From Sebastes aleutianus (Eukaryota; Chordata; Actinopteri; Perciformes; Sebastidae): a DNA stretch of 64,000 nucleotides. Position numbers and translations under genes: made by a program. Position 1 is the first letter of the stretch. Every line of letters starts with the position of its first letter. Below, piece after piece: positions 35,854-49,000 of this stretch. A model generated the notes under the pieces. The model ran no database searches and had not been told where the DNA came from. It saw only the letters and a list, made by a program, of their open reading frames with translations. Where the stretch lies: NCBI GenBank assembly GCA_916700875.1, contig CAKAKS010000031.1:7332977-7396976 (forward strand). Reading direction: 5' to 3'.

Positions 35854-38800
35854 TCAAGCGTCCTCCGCAGACACCATCCTCTCGATAGCTGCCCAGTCTA
35901 TTTTGCTGAGGTTGCTGCTGGCGCTCTCAGAAAGGTTGTCCAGCCAGTCCATTGCTGACACACCAGCTCCGGCACCGTCGTCCTGCTCATCCAACAGTCC
36001 AGCCAAAACCTGACAAGTGTACAACAATACCACATCATCTATCAACAAAAACTATTATCATTTTCCATCTACAGTAGTTACATTCGTCTCAGATATAGGC
36101 TAATAATATGTGATGAATGTGATTCTTACTATGTTAGACTCCTCTGACTCCAGCAGCCTGTTCAGTTCTGAAGTGGGATCCAAAAGGTTCACCTCTTCTC
36201 TCTCTTCCACCCTCGTCTGCTCCCTCGGCATCCCTCTCTCTACAGCGGCCCCTCTGCCCGGCCCCGTCTTTCTATGGTGTCCGACATGCCGTTCTTCGCT
36301 CTGGCCGGCTGTGTGCAGTTTAGCATGGCTCTTTGTGTACGTGAGCATGCCACGCCGGGTCAACTGAGACAGACGGTCCCTTGGCAGAGAGGTGACTAAC
36401 ACAAAATTCACACAACATAAACGTATAATGAATTTAATATTATTGTTGATTGACAAAAAACATCTACAGGGTATTATCATCAGCTGACACTCACATCATC
36501 TCACTAAGCATTTCTTTTCATTATGATACCTGGTCTATGTAGTCCCAGTCTCCTGCGGTGATCTTCTGAAGGCCGTTCCTGCATCTCAGCAGTCCATGGA
36601 CGAAGGTGGGGTTGAGCTTGTCCTGACTTAAGACTTCTTTTATCATCAGCAGATACACTGTACGCCCTAAGAAAAAAGACATTACCTCCGTTAGCGGCTA
36701 ATCCAAATGTTTAAAATCAACAGGTTTGGTTCTGATCATTGTGGAATAATGAATGAATGATTAATGGTTTGATCAAATGCTATAACAGAGTACTATTATT
36801 CTTTAATGAGACGAGATGCTGGTCAGATTACTGTTGCAGGAAATACCTGTGAGCGCTACCAGAGGGTGGAGCGGTGTTGGCTCGTGTAGTTAAGGCCACT
36901 GGTAAACCTTCAGTCTGTGAAAAAGTGCGTAGGGTTGGAGGACTGGTAGGGAAGTCACTGGCCAAGGAATAGGCTTCACGGGTCCTCTGATTGTATTGCT
37001 CCAGAAGCATGAACCTATTAAATCAAATGGAAATAACAGTTATGCAGATGCATGTTTCTTGTGCAAAGACAATATAAACAGGTACATACTTTTCTTTTTC
37101 CTCTCTGGTTCTCCAAGCTGTTGCTTGATTCTTGTGTGTTGGTTTCTGCAGGGGGCAGATCAGGCGAACAACAATGTGGATATAATATATTTAAATATAA
37201 CATACAATGGAATATCAATTCTAGTAAAGAGGCAAATATATCTCACCACTGTTTCTGAGGTAGAAAAAGGTTTGTGCTCCCTCTCCCTCAGGCTCTCTCT
37301 GTGTTTTTGATAAACAGCCAGTCTTTCCCTCTGTTTCCTTCTCATCCAGATCCTCAGCTCTCTCCTCTCGTCCTCTGGACGGACTCGTTTCTGCGACATC
37401 CAGCTACTTTGCTGCTGGTCCAGCCTGCTAGGGGTGACATAAAATTTCAGCTCAGTGATAAATCATCGTTGTTGGAACAGCACTGACTTTTAGTAGGTCT
37501 CTTACCTGCTACGGTGTGCAGCAGTCTGTGACCTGGACAGATTCAGGTCAGTCCGGGACAAATATCCTTCCCTCACCAGCTCGTCTAAGATTTCTGCTGT
37601 ATCGGATAGCCCGGTCTGACCCAGATTCTCATTGGCCCATCTAGAGATGGACAGGTAGAGGGCAGAGTGTTGTAAAATAGAACAGCACATCCACAACGGA
37701 TAATGCGAGTCATAACATGTTTAAGATTTACTTAAACCTACACTGAAGATATCCCAGATGCTTCAGACAGCTGATCTTTCATTTCTGTGGGAGCAAGACA
37801 AATAGATGAAATAATAACTTTAAACATTATGACTCTACTGAGAAAATAACCATATATCCGACAAGAATAAAGAATCTAAATCAAAATGTTTATATTAATA
37901 TCTTTTCATCAACTAAAAATGCAGTTGTTTGCCACTATGCTAGCCACTTGTTTAAGGTATTAACGGTTGTTAGGAAATGTTTGATTAAATTGCATCTTTA
38001 CTTGGAGGGGTGTGACGGTAGGAAGGACCGGCGTTGTGACTGTGAGAAGAAGTGGAATAACGAACAGATGGGTTCCTTTCGGAAGCCCAGGAGTCATTAT
38101 GAAGCACACGTTCGTCTTCCTGATTTTCTTCTTCCTCTTCCCATGCATTCAGTTCAGTTGAAGCGTCCAGTCGTGGTAACCATGCTGTTAGAAACAGAGA
38201 ATGTACAACAGCGTCTTAGAGGCAACAACATCACTGTGTTATATACAGTATTAAACCTTCAACTTTGTTTTTCTTGTTTCTGGGTTTCTTGTGATGTGAT
38301 TTAAAATACAATGCAGGTTATTATATTATTCCAGATGAATAGTTTTAGGTCATACTGTACCTTCCTGTGGGACGGACAGTCTGACAGTTTTTTTTACTGC
38401 TGTGGCAGTCTTCACATCAGGAGCCAAGACCGGTGAGAGCTTTTCAATAGTGTTCACCAGCTACACAAAGAACGACATGTTACATATACTGTATTTGTCA
38501 GCCTTCAAAGACAATTTGTAAACTCGGGTGTCATTAATAATACAAGCAGAATAAATAATGATGCTTATGTACCATCCTGGAGTTGGAAAAGTCCATCTCC
38601 AGATAGTCTGCAATGTTCTGTAGAGCAGCCAACTGAGCGTCCAGCTCTGACAGGCGGGAAGAGAACCAGGCTGTAGGAGGTGTGGATGAGGCACTGTGAA
38701 GTCCGACGCTCTGGTTCTTTATGGCTCGACAGATTTCAGAGTCAGGTGGATCTACCACGTCTTGTAGAGTGATTCTCTCTGAATCCCTATTGGGCTCAAT

Positions 38801-41800
38801 GCGGCTGTGTGACGGCGACTCCTCTGGGACATCTAGGGTGAACAACACAACAGATATTTGGACCACTGATCTGGTTGTATTCAGTATAAAGACATAACTG
38901 CATTAGATCCTTCAAAATAAAGACATATAAAGACCTGTGTGTGATCTCCAGTGGAGATCCTCTGGACTTGTGGCTAAGGGTTGTGGATCAGCAGCAGCAG
39001 AACTCCTAATAACAGAAGTCGCAAGTAGGTGAAGCTGAGCAGAAGTAGGCGAAGAAGGGCGGATGGAAGGAACATCTTGTGCTCCTAGGCTGAGACAGGG
39101 TGGCAGGTCCTGATGCAGGTCTTTGTCTTCTAGATCCAAGACACTTATGAACTGGCGGCCATCCAGACTCTGAGAGAGACATAGAAACAAAGAAATTCAA
39201 ATATCAAAGTAACCCCTTGTTAAAATATATGAGTTTAATATAAAAAAAGGAATGAGTGTGCATACAACATGAATGTATGGAGACCATGGACAGTCACTGC
39301 ATGAAAAAAAGTATGTCATAATTCCAATGTATGCTTTTTTTGGATGGAGATGAGTTTGTACTAAGTAGAGCTGGCTCGATATCAGATTTTCACAACACGA
39401 TAATCATGGCCAAAAGAATTCACAATAACGGTGTTATCGCAATATCTATAGAATTTTTAAATTAATAATAATAATGATAATACTATCAGTCAAATTCATT
39501 TTTAACTTTGTTTATTGTGTGTTTTGTCTCTTTTTTGGCAAATTAATTACTCTCAAAATATGAATGTAGGGAGGTGGAGAGAGAGTCTGTAACCATAACT
39601 GTTTATTAGTGTTGTCACGATACTGGAAATTCTAACTTCAATACAATACCTTGAAATATATTAATATTCAATACCATTTTCAATACCAGGGGGCAAAATT
39701 GACATAACATTGAGGACATAAAGTTTTTATTAAAAGATAAATAGCAGTGTGTGTCAACTCGCTGTCAGAGAGAATAGAGAGCAGAAAGCACAGCTGGTAC
39801 CTGTGTATCAATACTGTGGAAGATGAGTATTAAAACCATTTCAAATTTTCAGTATCAATATGTATCGATACTTCAATATTTTAATATAAACACTACTGTG
39901 ATTGACATAACATTTCGGATGTTTGTCTGGATGTTATCTGTGTGTGTTTGTGGGGTAAGCTGTGAATTGAATTGCCCTTCTTGGGATCAATAAAGTTGTC
40001 TGAATATGAATCTGAACTGTATATAAAATGATTTAAGAGGCGCTGGATTATTGACACAATATTATCACATGAGTATTATTAACATTATATCAATATTTCA
40101 TTTTTAAATATCATGATTATTGTCAATACCGGTATATCACGACACTCCTAGTACTAAGTATACTGCTTTCTACACCCAGAGTAGTAGGCACATGTTGTAT
40201 TCAGTACATAATTTAAGTAAGTGGAATAAAGGACACAGCTTTAGAGTGTAAAAGCACCATTCACAGCCTCTGCTGAGTCTACCCTGTATGTCTGGCCTCT
40301 TACCAGATTCGGCTCTGGTCCCTGTGGGGTCTCCTCTGTCTCTTCAACAAGGCGCTCGTTGAAAAACCGCAGATTCCCTGAGCTTTGTGCTGGATGGAGA
40401 ACAAACACACACAATGTTTAACTCTTCATTATGTCCATGACAAATAGAAAGCAGCGTGTTATCCTTGTACCTGGATTTCAAGTCCACTTACATTTAGGGC
40501 TACTAGCAGACACAGCTTTATCCACAAGCGTGGGAGGACGAGCTGAAAGAAAAATAATCAACATGTTACATGATCTATCTATCTAGGTCTTGGAAAGCAT
40601 GCACTTCAAACAACCAACAGGCAGAACAGAGAAATCTGATTTATGCTACTACTCGTTAACGCTTAAAAATTTCTATTGAATTAGAAATACAAGCAACAAC
40701 TGTGTAATAACATTAACTGTGCAAAATTATTACAATATTAACACTGTATAAATCGTAACCCAAATTCTAAAAAGTGACAGTATATTGACATCATACCAGC
40801 AACATTACTACACTTTCAATGTCTGTATCTGTAGAGTATGTCACAGACATGAAAAAAAGTAAAGATATATTTTTAACTCAACACTTCCTGCTCTAGCGTT
40901 TTTTCTGTGGACAGTATTCCTCCATTTGTTAACACAAGGCTTTTATTCTGAAATATTTGCAGGACAGTGTCGTAGGAAATGCAGTGACATTCACGGCTCC
41001 ATGAATTAATAAATAACAGGGTTTTAATTGTGGATTATTACTATTATTTTCAAATTACCACACGGTTCTTAACCTTTTTCTGTCTAAAATAAATATAAAT
41101 GACATTTATAATGAAATGAAATGGCCATTATGAAAGCAAACTCTATGTAGAACGCAGCAGATCAGCAAGGCAGCCGTCACGCACTGCTCACGCGGGCAGT
41201 CTGGCCCAAACGTAACTCACCTGGGTCTGTGTTGGTGAAAGCATCATGGCACTCTGGGGGTCTTTTACGCGTGGAAGCAAAGGCATGGAGCTCAGCTGAA
41301 GTGGACTCGGCCTTGTCCAGTAATCTCTGACCAGTCAGCAAATAGTCAAAGGACCCTGGGAGTTCAAGTTCATTAGAAAAAGAACCACAGATCAATAGAC
41401 ATTATAATGTTCCATTATACTGTGTGTTACACATGTAAAACTAAGGGCCAGTTGATAAAATATTGTGGAAAAGGAGCTACAGGGGTATTGAGGTATATGA
41501 GCCTTTAATTTACTGTTACTTTAACTTGGTCGTGTGATTATCTTGAGGTTTAAAACAGCAGAAAAGAGCCAAGAGAAACTTGATTTGACTGCAATTCATC
41601 AGAATGTGATCAATGCCAAGCCGACAATGAAAGTGTGCATCTTAATTCAAACAATGTAAGTTTGAAACTGTAAGAATGCAAATTTCTGTCCTCTCTTTGA
41701 GAAGTAGTGGTGTGAGATTCTTGCAATTGTTTTACATACAAAATAATAATATTGCAGTCGTCGATATAGCTCTTTTTCTAATTATTGCTTCGAGGTAAAA

Positions 41801-44800
41801 CCTTTCTTTAGTGCTACCAAATAAAGGCAGAAGTATACTCCATCAGAGCTGCTAGTCGGATGGTCGAATAGCTTCAGAAACCTCCCCCCCCCCACACCTT
41901 AAGATGTCGGAAATTGGGGAGGGGGCTGCATCAGACAACATCTAACTTTCTGAAACCGACAATCAGACATTCACGCCAACTTCCCGTCAGCCGTATGGAG
42001 GTGGGAAAGGAGCTGAGTTTGAACTTCTTTCTCCGACTCTCTTTTTTTCATTCTCAACACAACTATTTCTGCACAACCAAATGCTGCACTATGAATGTCT
42101 TCCAGGAGAGACCGTCTAAAAATGTGCACCTCTTGTACAAACTACTTGCTTTCTAGCACAATCCAGCCCCGAAATGTTGTCCGGCAACATACTTGATAAA
42201 GCTGGTTGCTTTTTTCTGCAGATCACAATCAGTTTTGGACCTAAACTCTCCTAATACATCTGTTTATCGATGAAACAGGCAAGTGTAATTAGGTATGTAT
42301 TTGACACTAACCAAATTGAGCAACGTCCTGTCCAGGGGTGACCTCTTCTGCAGATGCAGGGTCTTCGTGTGCAGGCTCATTTGTTGGCTGTAGATATATT
42401 AGAACAAACAAATGAGTGTGGAATTACACTTAAACATTGGTAGTAGCACAAAATACTTCTTACTTTAATTACATTACATTACATTAATTAAAATAGTTCT
42501 ACCTCTTGTGTAGGGATGATGGACTCATTTGGTCGGAATGTGACCTCTGCTTTTCTTGCCTTCCCCGCCAGCTCCTCTCTCCTTTTCTGCCTATAAACAA
42601 AGTGGCATTAATGAATAATATAATCAGCTTTAAAAAAAAGAAAATGAATAACATGAAAACTAATATGTGATTGCCTATGGTTGGAGTTAGAGCTGGGATA
42701 AGTGGTAGCTCTTCTAGGGCTTTCAGTAGGTGGGTCTACTCTGAGCAACTGCAGTCGAGCCTCTTCAGCGTTCTGCCTCCCGATCACTGAACTTGTCAAC
42801 TCCTCCATGGACATGAGACGGGTCATTGGGCGTGAAGGAGCTGCCTTAGGAAACACCTGTGGTGGAGACAGATAACTGTACATAAACTACAAATGCAATA
42901 TTTAATTATACCTAATTAAAAAAACTTGAAACAATGGAAGTATTTCTTGCCATCTGTGGTCCAGAATCTATATGTAGAAGCTTGATCATAGGTGCGTGTC
43001 CCATCGGAGCTGCGATGAAAGTAGCGGGCCTGTAGGGAGGTGGTAAGGGTAGTTTGGGGAACGTGGTGTTGCTGTGTGGAACAGCCTGAAAGTGCAGCAG
43101 ACGAAGGCCCTGCATCGGTGCAGGTGTGTGAGCTGGTAAAGCAGGAGGGAGCAGGGAGAACTCTTGCCCACTGTATCTTTCCGATGTCTGACTCTTGACT
43201 TGAGAGTACCTGGGAGCTGGATCATGCGGAGTATTAAAACTGAGTTGTTTTTTTGGGACCGAGGCAGATTGGTCATTGTTTTTATGCTGATGGGATTCTA
43301 TAAATGCAGGGTTTGCAGTGTAGAGCTCCTGGGGGCCTTGAGGATGGTGTGGGGCACTCTGCTGGGGCAATGGAGGACGGTGGAGCTGAAGTAACTTCAA
43401 GCCCAAGACCTGAGGAGCAGGATCACTTTGTATGCTATCATTAGAAGGCAGTAACACAGGGGCACTGTGAATAGTGTGACTGGTGTCAGTAGTGGCCAGA
43501 AGCCCCTGTGAGGGTGGAATCAACCTCCTGCTCTCCATAAACTGGATTTCTGGTGACACCGCCCGGACAGAGAGCGGCTGCATTTCCTGAAGGAAAAAGA
43601 AAACTGTACTCAGCTTGGTTTCACTGGGATTTAAGTATTGCTTACATAGAGGGACAATGTATCACAACTTCACAGTGAGCAATACCTGATAACTTACACC
43701 TGCACCATTAGCAGTGGAAGGTTGGTTCCTGGTGGTGTGATGCTGGCCGCCTGTCGGAGAGGTTTTCCCTGAGCTCTGCATGGCATGCTGGTCTGCAAAC
43801 ATACATGCAGGGGCCTGACTGAACTGAGGGTTGTTGGATCCTGAACTTGGCACATGTGCTTGTGTCTGAGGTGGCACAGAAATGTTGGTTTGAATGGGTA
43901 AGGCATTCGGTTGAGGGATGAAATTGGTAGCATAAGATGATGGCACATTAGGGTGTGAGGTGTTCATGTTAGACTGGGCCAAAGAAGAGCTCTGCTGGGC
44001 AAGTTGCAGGTTAGAAAACGACGCTCCCAAAACCTCCATCAGGCTCATGTAGTTGATATTCTGCAATGAAGGACAGAAACACTTCAGATCAGAGTCAATC
44101 TAAAGAGTCAGTTGAGTCCAGAGCTTTCCTTTTGGTAAGTCTCTTCTTACCTGAACCAATCTGAATAAGTCTTCACCCAAACGCTGTTGCGTTGCCGGAG
44201 ACTGAGTGGATAATGGTTGTTTGGGGGCTTTAGAATCCACAATGGGTGCACCAGCTGTGGAGCTTTGTGGCTGAAGGCTTGGAGGATCCACAGGTGTGTG
44301 GGGGAGCAGCGCTCCAGTTGAACCAGAAGGATCTGCATGGACCTCTGCCTCAGGCTGGACAGTAGGAAGAGCTCGGGGCTCTGGGTGTGGGGGGGCTTGC
44401 AGGCTTTCAACATGACTGTGCACAACAAAACAGGCAATTTGGTAATACTTTGTAGTAACCATCATTTATAAAGGGTAAATTGATAGTTAATTAAACTTAG
44501 TTAATAGTTATTTTACAGTTAACAAACAATGAACTGATAATTAATAATGTTTACTAATTATTAGTGATGCTATAATTTCTGTTGTTTTATCATTACTTTG
44601 TGTTATATGAAATAATTACATAATAAATTCTATATTGTATCATAGTTGATAAGAGATGATTACAATTGCATTCTGATTACATTAGTAAACTATTTATTAA
44701 CAGCTTATTGTTGCACATATCAAAACATTTTATATGACATATTAAGTATTTGTTAGTGATCACTAAATGGTTTGTAAACCTTTAAGAAATCGTTTGTAAA

Positions 44801-46089
44801 ACATCTATAAACATTACATAGATGGATGGACCAGAAACCAATTATCAACCATCTAAATAATGTTTATAGATGCTTTACAAAGTATTTATTAACCATTTAA
44901 CAAGGTATTATAATAATCAGTTGCAACTTTATAACTGCCATCCAAATAATATTTATAGATGCTTTGCAAACCAATTATTAACCATTAATAAAGTGTTACA
45001 AATATCTATCTATATAATGTTTATATGTTTTCCAAACAATTCTTTAAAGTTTACAAATAATATCTTAATCATTAACAAATACTTATATGTTTTATATAAA
45101 ATGTTATAATGTGTGCAACAATAAACTGTCAAAATAACATAAATTATAGCATTACTAATAATAAGTAAACATGATCAATTATCATTTTGTTGTTTGTTAA
45201 GAGTAAAAATAACTATTAACTAAGTTTAATTAACTATCAATTTACCGTTTATAAATGATGGTTATTATAAAGTGTTACCGGCAATTTCAACACCGAATGT
45301 CAACAGTGATTTTCTATGTTTTGGCCTGAGGTTTCACCATCAAAATGTTGATGTAGAAATAACTCAGCAGGGATTATGTTTTATTCTATTTGTATAACTG
45401 TATAGTGTGGTATTGAAGAAGTTAAGGGAACTACAACTATAGCCAGCATTACATAACATGATCAGACTTAAAATCTAAAAGAATTAAGCAATACTGAGCA
45501 ACCTTCTGCTATAATGTTGGCACTAACTTACTACAGTATCAGCTCTCCTTAGAGAAAAAACTTTTACACATTCATGTGTGTTCTTGCAAAGTAAATAAGT
45601 TTAAATTAAAACTCACAGAGACGTAGAGCTGGACATGTCTTCAGCGTTTTCTGGGAAGTCCAAGTCTGCAAGCTTTAAACTCTGCAAAGGACAAAGACGA
45701 CAGATATTTGTTTTGTTTTGACAACGTTGATGATGCATACTATATGGAGAAACATGAATGGTAATATTCACCGTGTCAGACGTGCAGATGTTTCCAGAAA
45801 TGTTCTCATTGGAAACAGATGACGACACTTCCAAGCCCTCGCTGTCACTACTTTTTCCTACAAATATCAAACACATCAATTAATATTCTTTATAAGGGTC
45901 TGCATTACAGCAACGTTGATGATCCAACTTAGTATACCTTCTTTTTCAGGTGTGACATCTAAGTCATGGAGAGATGGTTGTTGTGAGCTGGACTGTCTCT
46001 GCTGAGTATCAAAGGGCAGTTGATCCTGGTCATTAGGGAGAGGTGTCCTGTGAAACATCAGTTCCTCTGGTTTATCTGTGCGAGAACTA
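35854..46089 (-). CDS. cplane1: cplane1 coding exons 26-49 (C-terminal part)
   Basis: Exons: 45938-46089, 45772-45857, 45617-45681, 44151-44415, 43686-44060, 42951-43586, 42675-42856, 42503-42590, 42312-42387, 41221-41355, 40492-40542, 40304-40389, 38935-39169, 38573-38832, 38361-38460, 38002-38184, 37742-37784, 37506-37640, 37247-37427, 37090-37145, 36847-37014, 36530-36666, 36130-36395 and 35854-36009. Exons 29-32 are Pro/Gln/Ser-rich (KLLQLHRPPLP, MGHAPMIKLLHIDSGPQM). Exon 44 has the charged helix RRELRIWMRRKQRERLAVYQ. The last exon ends with the conserved acidic segment SAMDWLDNLSE... IDWAAIERM. Confidence 0.92.
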
Positions 46090-49000
46090 CTGCAGGGAAA
46101 CACATAATATATATAAATACAGTAGGTTATTTATATGTACAGTAAAACTGAAAGGAACTCTGCTGATATATGAAACTGTTCGAGACATGAAACCATGTCA
46201 AATGATGAATCAGTACTCAACAACCATATGCAACTCCAAATTATTAGGGCTGGGTATCGTTTAAAAAATGATGATACCAGTACCAATAGCAGTAACCTTA
46301 AAGTGATACCAATACCAACAGAGTACTTCATTTGGTACCTTTTCAATGCCCATCATGCCAATGGAAGCATTCAGTCCACACCACAATCTGTGGATTGCAG
46401 CTGCTGCGGTAGTGGGCCAACATCGCATAAAATCAAAAGAAACGCTTGCGGTGATTGGCTGCAAGCAAAACTATAAAAATATTTCTAGATCTGGGTACAA
46501 AAAGGATCAAATACAGCTTGACTGGAGAAGTATTCGATACTACTTGGTACTCGGTTATTTCGATCGATACCTTAAAAGTTATTGAGTACCGATACCCAGC
46601 CCAACAAATTATACACTATCACCTATTTACCTGCATCATTTTTCTATTTTTGCTGCTACATTTTTTTAAATCACCATCAAATGTCGAATAACTGTCATTT
46701 GTTATTTGAAGTATCCGTGCTATTTCTAGTCCAATAATAAACCATTGTAAATAAAAACATGGGTCACTCACATGGACAGTTCTTCTTGCTGTAGATTGTG
46801 ATCAAGACCAATGATGGGAGTGTTGGCTGATCCAGGGTAGCCTGTATCAACACTGCTCTCTCTCTCCAGCTTCCTGTCCGCCTCAGGTTGCAGCACAGGG
46901 GCTACAGTCCATTGTGTTTGTGGAACCTGGATGTGGGCACTGTAGCGGTCAGTCCCGAGCAGAGCGGTGTACCTGCGCTCCAGCAAGCTGAGGGAAGTGA
47001 GGACGGCAGGCGCTGAGGCTTTGACGCGGATCACTACTCCTTCATCAGCTGTTCCTCCATCCCCTCCTCCCCTCTCTTTTTTCTTTTTGCCATGATGTCC
47101 CAGTAGCACCCTCCTATCAGCCCAGCGTACCATCCACTCCAGCAGCCTGCCTAGCTCCGGAAACCGAGCCTCTAGTTTAGCGTCCAGGCCCTGCTGAAGT
47201 TCAATCACTGCCTCCACAGAAGTTGAGGAGCCAAATATGCCACTCTCTGAAGGCTGCCCTGTGGGAAAGGCACTTCGGATAGGACTAGTTTCAGAACCAA
47301 AGTGCCCCCCCTTCATTCTTTGGCTTAAAGGCCTCTGCTGTCGGAGGCTAAACAAACCTTTCTGCTTGCCAGCTCTCAGCCCAGGAAGAGAGGTGACAGA
47401 GAGGCTAGTTCTGGATACGGGGGGTTCACTCCAGGCGGAGGAAGTCTGCAGATCGGGTGTCGCACCTTGTTTCACGGGTTTGTAGCAGCAGCCGGCTCTG
47501 AACACCGGAGGATCATTGCCAGAGTGTTTTCTCGCTGGATGGTGCACATCTCTTTGACGGCGATGAATAGTTGTGAGCACATCGAAGGTGAGGGAATGCA
47601 ACTCTCTCTCCCGCAGCTGGGATGAAAAGCCCTTCAGCAAAGGAAGTTCACCGCCTGAGTCCCCTCCATCAGCGCTATCCTTCTCTAGCACGTAGCTGAG
47701 GAAGAGCTCCAGGAAATTTAGATACTCTTCATCTTCCAGCTCAAACTCCCAGGTGCCAACCACTGGTAGGGGGGGCTGCTCATTCTCCTTGGCGTCGCCT
47801 GGCTGACTCTCCTCCTGAATGACGCTTTCAATCTTAACAGTAGTCTTCTTTGCAGCAGTCTTTTTTGCTTTTTTGCCCCTGCAAAGAACAACACAGAGCA
47901 CAGAATGAGCCACAACATAGATACCTCAGTGTAATGGCAGTACTACTATTCCACGCTGGCTACCTTGTCTTGGCTCTGCTGTGCATAACAGGAGAGACAG
48001 CCTCAGATGAATTATCCACAGTGTCTCCATCACTGTACACTGGAGGGAACCCACAGTCAGTTAAGGTGCTGGTGCTCAGACTTGTACCCAGTGAGAGTTT
48101 CCTCAACACGGCCATCCCATGTTTGTTTCCCCTGTCCTCCTTCTCCTCCTCTTTCTCCCACAGATGGAGCTCAAGGGGCGCCAGGTGCCTCGTCAAACGC
48201 CTAAGATGTTTCTTCCTCTGCCTGAATTTGTCTTGAATCACAATAATCATCAACTCGTCCACCTCCTCTTTTTCCCCCTCTAGAGAACAGACAGAACAAC
48301 ATCGAGTGACAAATACATCACATATGTTTAGGAGGTCATGGATAATAAGTCAAATACATCATCCTAAATCCCTCACTTAAAAGGAATACATAAAGCTTTG
48401 AGGAATTTAAATTAGGGCTCCAAGATTTTGAAACAATACCTAATTGCATTATTTTGACGGATATTGCAATTGCGATATGATTTGCGATATTAGAGGGAAT
48501 GATCATTTTTACATCATTATTCTCATTTTCCTTGAAAAACATGTTAAAATGATTATGGTGTGATTTTTGCGGGGATCTGGACCAAACAAAGATGTTTTCT
48601 TAAATCTGTAGAAGAAGCAGGACATCTCTGCAGCACCACAATGTTTTATTTAAAATGGTATTTTGCCTTTAACAAATATTACGATTTCCTACTCATCCTG
48701 CGATTTAAAAAATTGCAGGATGAGTAGGAAATCGGCCATATTGCAATTTTGATAAAATTTTGATTTATTGTGCAGCCCTATCTTAAATCAAATTAGCATA
48801 TAGTGATCATATGTAACCATCACTAATCATAGCACAAATACTGGTGTTATGACCCGGCTCAAAGATCATAACAATCATCACAAACATCAGAAGTTTTCAT
48901 TACATTCTTTATAGATTCTAATAGTTACAAAATGAAATAGCCATCAGGTAAGTTAAAAAAAAATTAAAATATTCCTACAGTGTAAGTGTTGTATAGTTCT

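Noticed and set aside
47850..48236. 128-residue plus-strand frame in cplane1
   Set aside because: Antisense to cplane1 exons 24-25; it crosses an intron that is well supported on the minus strand.
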